Below are positions 13,624 to 17,202 of a stretch of DNA of 17,202 bases, piece by piece (position 1 is the first letter of the stretch; each line of letters opens with the position of its first letter). The translations under genes were made by a program, and so were the position numbers. Source of the stretch: an uncultured Collinsella sp. (GTDB taxonomy: Bacteria; Actinomycetota; Coriobacteriia; Coriobacteriales; Coriobacteriaceae); assembly GCA_900545445.1 (NCBI GenBank), contig UQZH01000044.1, forward strand, positions 1 to 17,202, given 5' to 3'. Below the pieces are notes generated by a model. It had not been told where the DNA came from. It did no database searches and saw only the letters and a program-made list of their open reading frames with translations.

Positions 13624-14943
13624 CTATTCCTCCTCGAGCGTGACCTTGCCGCCCAGCAGGCGGTAGTGGTCGAAGAAATCGGGATAGGACTTGTTGACGG
13701 CCTCGGCGCCGTGGATCACGACTTCGCCAGTGGCGCGGCTCGCAGCGATGGCGGCCATCATGGCGATGCGGTGGTCGTTGTGCGAATCGACCTCGCCGCC
13801 GGTAAAGGCGTCGACACCCTTGATGATGAGGTCGTCGTCGGCAATGCGCACCTGTGCGCCCAGTGCGGTGAGCTCGCGGGTGGTGGTGGCCAGACGGTCG
13901 GATTCCTTGATGCGCAGGCGGGCGCAGTCGCGGATGAACGTGCGGCCTTGCGCCAGCGATGCCACGGCAGAGATAACGGGCACCAAGTCGGGGATGTCGT
14001 GCGCGCTCATCTCAAAGCCGGCGAGCTTGTCGGACTGCACGGTGGCGGCGTTGGTGGAGCGCACGATGCGGGCGCCAAAGCGCGAGAGCGCGGCAAGCAC
14101 GTTGCGGTCGCCTTGCGCAGAGCTGAGCGACACGCCCTCGACGGTGATGGGGTCGGTACCGATGGCGCCGGCACACAGCCAAAAGGCGGCGTTGGACCAG
14201 TCGCCCTCGACAGCAACGTTGCCTGGAGTGCGGTACGAGCCGCTGTCCACGCGGAAGTTCGTGATCTCGGGCTGGCCGTCCTTGGAGGGGATACGCTCGA
14301 CGTTGACCTCGACGCCGAAGGCCTTCATGGCCTGGATGGTCAGGTTGATATAGGGGCGGCTCTCGATAAGGCCGGTTACCTGCACGCAGGAGGGCTGGGC
14401 CAAAAGCGGGGCTGCCAGCAGCAAGCCGGAGATGTACTGCGAGCTCACATTGCCCGGCAGGATAAAGGTGCCCGGGCGCATGCGGCCGCTTGTCTTGAGC
14501 GGGAAGCCGCCCAGACCCTGCAGGTCGCAGCCGGCGGCAATGATCTCGTCGGAGAGCGGGGAGAGGGGGCGTGCGCCCAGGCGGCCCTGGCCCACAAAGG
14601 TGGCCTCTGCCCCCAGCGCGCAGGCGACGGGCAGCATAAAGCGGAGCGTGGAGCCGCTCTCGCCGCAGTCGAGCGTGCCGCCCGCAAGTGCCTTGAGCAG
14701 GCCAAACTCAATACTCTTCATGGTGGGATGGACTTGGAACCCGTCCTCGACGGTCTCGATGCGGGCACCCAGGGCCGTGAGGCAGCGCACCGTGGCCTCG
14801 ATATCGGCGCAGGTGGTGTTGCAAGTGACGTGCGTCTCGCCGTTGGCGAGTGCGGCACAGATGATGAGGCGGTGCGCCATCGACTTGGACGCGATGGCGG
14901 GAACGGTGCCCTTGAGCGGGGAGGGGGTGATGCGGGCTAGCAT
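13624..14943 (-). CDS. aroA: 3-phosphoshikimate 1-carboxyvinyltransferase (EPSP synthase)
   Basis: The 439-residue protein joins shikimate-3-phosphate and phosphoenolpyruvate. Family motifs in order are KSMAHR (20-25), GESGSTLRF (94-102), LGARPLSPL (122-130), NVSSQYISGLLLAAPL (165-180), AHDIPDLVPV (314-323) with catalytic Asp319, RIKESDRL (344-351) and HNDHRIAMM (388-396). The PEP-site loop has GESGSTLR where E. coli has GNAGTAMR, a form seen in clostridial-type enzymes; whether this changes inhibitor sensitivity cannot be read from the sequence. The start ATG lies inside the end of aroB (seven-base overlap), which indicates coupled translation, and aroC begins one base after its stop. Confidence 0.95.
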   Translation of the reverse strand: MLARITPSPLKGTVPAIASKSMAHRLIICAALANGETHVTCNTTCADIEATVRCLTALGARIETVEDGFQVHPTMKSIEFGLLKALAGGTLDCGESGSTLRFMLPVACALGAEATFVGQGRLGARPLSPLSDEIIAAGCDLQGLGGFPLKTSGRMRPGTFILPGNVSSQYISGLLLAAPLLAQPSCVQVTGLIESRPYINLTIQAMKAFGVEVNVERIPSKDGQPEITNFRVDSGSYRTPGNVAVEGDWSNAAFWLCAGAIGTDPITVEGVSLSSAQGDRNVLAALSRFGARIVRSTNAATVQSDKLAGFEMSAHDIPDLVPVISAVASLAQGRTFIRDCARLRIKESDRLATTTRELTALGAQVRIADDDLIIKGVDAFTGGEVDSHNDHRIAMMAAIAASRATGEVVIHGAEAVNKSYPDFFDHYRLLGGKVTLEEE

Positions 14944-16043
14944 ACGGATGCGTCTCCCTTCTGGCCGAGGCCCTCGGCAATTAAATCATGGAAGGTGGAA
15001 AGCGGCGTGCGGTCGATGCTGCAGCGGCCAATACCGTGCGGAATCACCAGATCGATGGTGTCACCGGCGCGTTTTTTGTCGTGCAGCGCCTCGGCAAAGA
15101 TGGCGTCGGCCGAAAGCTCACAGCGGGTCTTGAGGCCATGGCGGGCGCAGAGCTCCTCAATACGACCAGGCAGTGCAGCATCGCAAACGCCGTGCAGGGC
15201 CGCGGCACGCGTGATGATGCCCATGCCGATCGACACGCAGTTGCCGTGTCCGAGCTCAAAGTGCTCGCAGGCCTCGACGGCGTGTCCGGCGCTGTGTCCA
15301 AAGTTGAGGAGCTTGCGCTGGTTGGTCTCGCGCTCGTCGGCAACGACCACGGCGCGCTTGATGTCGATATTGCGGGCGATGATGAGCGCCACGCGGGCCA
15401 CATCGCGGTTGAGCAGCTCCAGCGTGAGCGGGGTCTTCTCCAACTCGGCGAAGAGCTCGGGGTCGGCGATCACGGCGTGCTTGACGACCTCGCCGCAGCC
15501 GTCGGCGAACTGCTCGGGCGTGAGGGTGGCAAGGCATCCCACGTCGGCGATAACTACGCTCGGCTGCCAAAAGGCACCGGCGAGATTTTTGCCGGCGGCC
15601 AGGTCGATGGCCGTCTTGCCGCCCACCGACGAGTCAACCATGGCGAGCAGACTCGTGGGGATCTGCACAAACTTGCAGCCACGCATGTAGGTGGCCGCCA
15701 CAAAGCCGGCCACGTCGCCCACGACGCCGCCGCCGAGAGCCACGATCACGTCGGAGCGCGAAAGCTCGTGCTCGGCAACAAACTCCAAAATGGCAACGTA
15801 GGTCTCGGCACGCTTGTGTACCTCGCCGGCCTCGAAGGTGCAAATGCTTACCTCATAGCCTGACGCCTCCAGGCTCTGCTTAACGGGCATCTGGTAGAGC
15901 GGGCCCACGTTGGTGTCCGTCACGATGACGGCGCGGGTGCCTCCGGCGGTGGCGCGAACGAGTGGCCCTGCCTGCTCCAGCAAAAACGTGCCCACGTGTA
16001 CCTGGTAGGGGCGAGCGGTGTCGATATCGATGGTAATCGCCAT
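14937..16043 (-). CDS. aroB: 3-dehydroquinate synthase
   Basis: The 368-residue protein cyclises DAHP to 3-dehydroquinate using NAD and a divalent metal, step two of the pathway. It shows EAGEVHK (71-77; often GExxK), GGGVVGDVAGFVAATYMRG (104-122), QIPTSLLAMVDSSVGGK (127-143), GCGEVVKHA (182-190) with metal ligand Glu185, NFGHSAGHA (247-255) with His250, LGHGNCVSIGM (264-274) with His266, and DKKRAGDTI (322-330). All catalytic and metal residues are present and the length is normal. It is 36 bp after tyrA, with AAAGGA upstream of the ATG, and overlaps aroA by seven bases. Confidence 0.96.
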   Translation of the reverse strand: MAITIDIDTARPYQVHVGTFLLEQAGPLVRATAGGTRAVIVTDTNVGPLYQMPVKQSLEASGYEVSICTFEAGEVHKRAETYVAILEFVAEHELSRSDVIVALGGGVVGDVAGFVAATYMRGCKFVQIPTSLLAMVDSSVGGKTAIDLAAGKNLAGAFWQPSVVIADVGCLATLTPEQFADGCGEVVKHAVIADPELFAELEKTPLTLELLNRDVARVALIIARNIDIKRAVVVADERETNQRKLLNFGHSAGHAVEACEHFELGHGNCVSIGMGIITRAAALHGVCDAALPGRIEELCARHGLKTRCELSADAIFAEALHDKKRAGDTIDLVIPHGIGRCSIDRTPLSTFHDLIAEGLGQKGDASVC

Positions 16044-16079
16044 AAGCTATGGTCCTTTCGACCTGGCGTGATAGGTGGT

Positions 16080-16994
16080 CTAGTGGGCGCTCTCGTCGTC
16101 GAGTGCGCGCTTGATGCGATCGCCCTCGGCAAGGAGATTCTCAAGATAACGCTGGTCGCGGTTCTTGAGCGCACGGCTGTAGGCGCCGAGCGAATCGATC
16201 AGATGGTCGATCTCGAAGGCGAGAGCGTCGGCGTCGTCAATCATGAGCTCGGACCACATCTGCGGGTTGAGGTGGGCCACGCGCGTGAGGTCGCGGTAGC
16301 TGCCGGCAGAGAAGCCGTGGTGGACCTGGGCGGTGGGGCTCTTTACGTAGGCGTTGGACACCACGTGCGCGAGCTGGCTCGTAAATGCGATCACGCGGTC
16401 GTGCTCGGTGGCGGTGGTCACGCTGAACTTGCCAAACCCCAAGGGACGCACCATCTCGCGAACCTGGCCCAAGAGCTCCAGCTTAAGGGCATCGTCTACC
16501 GCGGGCGGAACGAGCACGAGCGGTGCGCCCTGGAACAGGTCGGCGCTGGAATGGGCGTAGCCCGAGAACTGGGTGCCCGCCATGGGGTGTGCGCCCACAA
16601 AGTAAAAGCCGTGCTCTCGTGCGAGCTCAAAGGCCCGCTCACACACGATGCCCTTCACACCCACGGTGTCGATCACCACGGGGCCCATGATGGCATCGGT
16701 GTCGGTGGCGTCGGCGAGCGCCTGAGCGTGGGCCTCGAGCCACTCGATGCATGCCTCGGGATAGCAGGCAAGGACGATGATGTCGCACTCGCCGAGCGTC
16801 TCGTCGTTGAGCTCGCCGGCGACGGTACCCATGCTGGCGGCCGTCATCACGTCATCGTCGGGGTCCCAGGCAAGCACGCGAACGCCCGCCTGCGCATAGC
16901 CGCGGGCAAAGCTGCCGCCGATGAGGCCCAGGCCCACGATGCCGGCGCACTTGGGGCCTCCCTGGTTGACGCGTGCGTTTCTCACCGTACCCAT
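16080..16994 (-). CDS. tyrA: Prephenate dehydrogenase
   Basis: The 304-residue protein oxidatively decarboxylates prephenate to 4-hydroxyphenylpyruvate for tyrosine. The Rossmann motif GLGLIGGS is at 21-28, with an acidic residue after the second strand (WDPDD, Asp44), which favours NAD over NADP. Other motifs are DTVGVKG (109-115), GAHPMAGTQFSGY (134-146) with catalytic His136, TEHDRVIAFTSQLAHV (196-211) with His198 and His210, and SYRDLTRVAHLNP (232-244). There is no ACT domain or fused chorismate mutase, so feedback control by tyrosine is not evident from its architecture. The start ATG is three bases after the aroF stop, with AGGAG overlapping that stop, so it is coupled to aroF. Confidence 0.94.
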   Translation of the reverse strand: MGTVRNARVNQGGPKCAGIVGLGLIGGSFARGYAQAGVRVLAWDPDDDVMTAASMGTVAGELNDETLGECDIIVLACYPEACIEWLEAHAQALADATDTDAIMGPVVIDTVGVKGIVCERAFELAREHGFYFVGAHPMAGTQFSGYAHSSADLFQGAPLVLVPPAVDDALKLELLGQVREMVRPLGFGKFSVTTATEHDRVIAFTSQLAHVVSNAYVKSPTAQVHHGFSAGSYRDLTRVAHLNPQMWSELMIDDADALAFEIDHLIDSLGAYSRALKNRDQRYLENLLAEGDRIKRALDDESAH

Positions 16995-16997
16995 GGG

Positions 16998-17202
16998 CTA
17001 CTCCTGAACGGTCTCTTGACAGACGACCTCGCGGATGGCGCGGATGCGGCGCATGGTGTCGTCGAACTGGTCGGGGGTGAGGGCCTGAGCACCGTCGGAC
17101 CAAGCGTGGCTCGGGTCGTCGTGGACCTCGATCTCCAGACCGTTGGCGCCGCAGGCAGTCGCGGCGAGCGCCATGGGCTCGACATAGCGGGTGTAGCCGC
17201 TG
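16998..17202 (-). CDS. aroF: 3-deoxy-7-phosphoheptulonate synthase (DAHP synthase), C-terminal part, runs off the window
   Basis: The minus strand from 17201 down to the TAG at 16998-17000 is open for 67 codons without a start. The translation contains YVEPMALAATACGANGLEIE, then VHDDPSHAWSDGAQALTP and a helical tail. This is the C-terminal end of the AroF/KDO8P-synthase-type (class Iβ) DAHP synthase, where EVHxxPxxAxSDGxQxL closes the barrel and holds a metal-binding Asp. It catalyses the first step of the pathway, from PEP and erythrose-4-phosphate. The N-terminal half, including any regulatory domain, is outside the window. It appears to be upstream in the same operon as tyrA, three bases away. 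Confidence 0.9.
   Translation of the reverse strand, partial: SGYTRYVEPMALAATACGANGLEIEVHDDPSHAWSDGAQALTPDQFDDTMRRIRAIREVVCQETVQE

Noticed and set aside
13348..14940. 530-codon plus-strand open frame opposite aroA and part of aroC
   Set aside because: Shadow of two well-supported enzymes; low-complexity Gly/Ala/Val-rich product.
1..17202. CRISPR array, toxin-antitoxin, restriction-modification, prophage or other defence system
   Set aside because: No spaced direct repeats and no proteins with such motifs were found on either strand; the coding space is filled by envelope and aromatic-biosynthesis genes.

Overview
The window looks like part of the chromosome of a high-GC, Gram-positive gut actinobacterium of the class Coriobacteriia, most likely Collinsella or a close relative. 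This is inference from gene content: a fused RmlC-RmlD enzyme, a fused AroE-AroK enzyme, high GC with strong Shine-Dalgarno sites, and a CsbB/YfhO-type wall-glycosylation module. No rRNA or other direct taxonomic marker is present.

Left part, 1-9229, is a cell-envelope polysaccharide locus. It opens with the 3' end of an unrecognised gene (plus strand). Next come rmlB and a fused rmlC-rmlD (plus strand), which make dTDP-L-rhamnose from dTDP-glucose. They are followed by a strong hairpin terminator placed between convergent genes. On the minus strand, read from 7444 down to 3106, are two membrane-anchored family 2 glycosyltransferases and an 802-residue YfhO-family membrane protein. A compact divergent promoter region (7445-7604) separates this operon from a plus-strand ABC-2 exporter pair (Wzm/TagG-type permease, Wzt/TagH-type ATPase). 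Together these genes suggest synthesis, export and outside-face sugar decoration of a rhamnose-containing wall polymer or teichoic acid.

Middle, 9230-9464: a tRNA-Arg (anticodon TCT) with its own terminator lies between the two large blocks.

Right part, 9465-17202, is one minus-strand aromatic amino acid operon, read from right to left: aroF (3' end only), tyrA, aroB, aroA, aroC, pheA, aroE-aroK fusion, aroQ. All seven shikimate-pathway activities are present, plus both prephenate branches. Genes abut or overlap by a few bases, except at two junctions that carry palindromes: a perfect 34-bp inverted repeat between aroC and pheA, and a hairpin between aroE-aroK and aroQ. Both resemble REP-type mobile palindromes.

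The enzymes are recognisable families. The less explained material is the set of intergenic palindromes, the pairing of two lipid-sugar glycosyltransferases with one YfhO protein, and a His-to-Asn change in the RmlC active-site region. I see no CRISPR array, prophage, insertion-sequence transposase or defence system. No gene-free stretch exceeds 300 bases.
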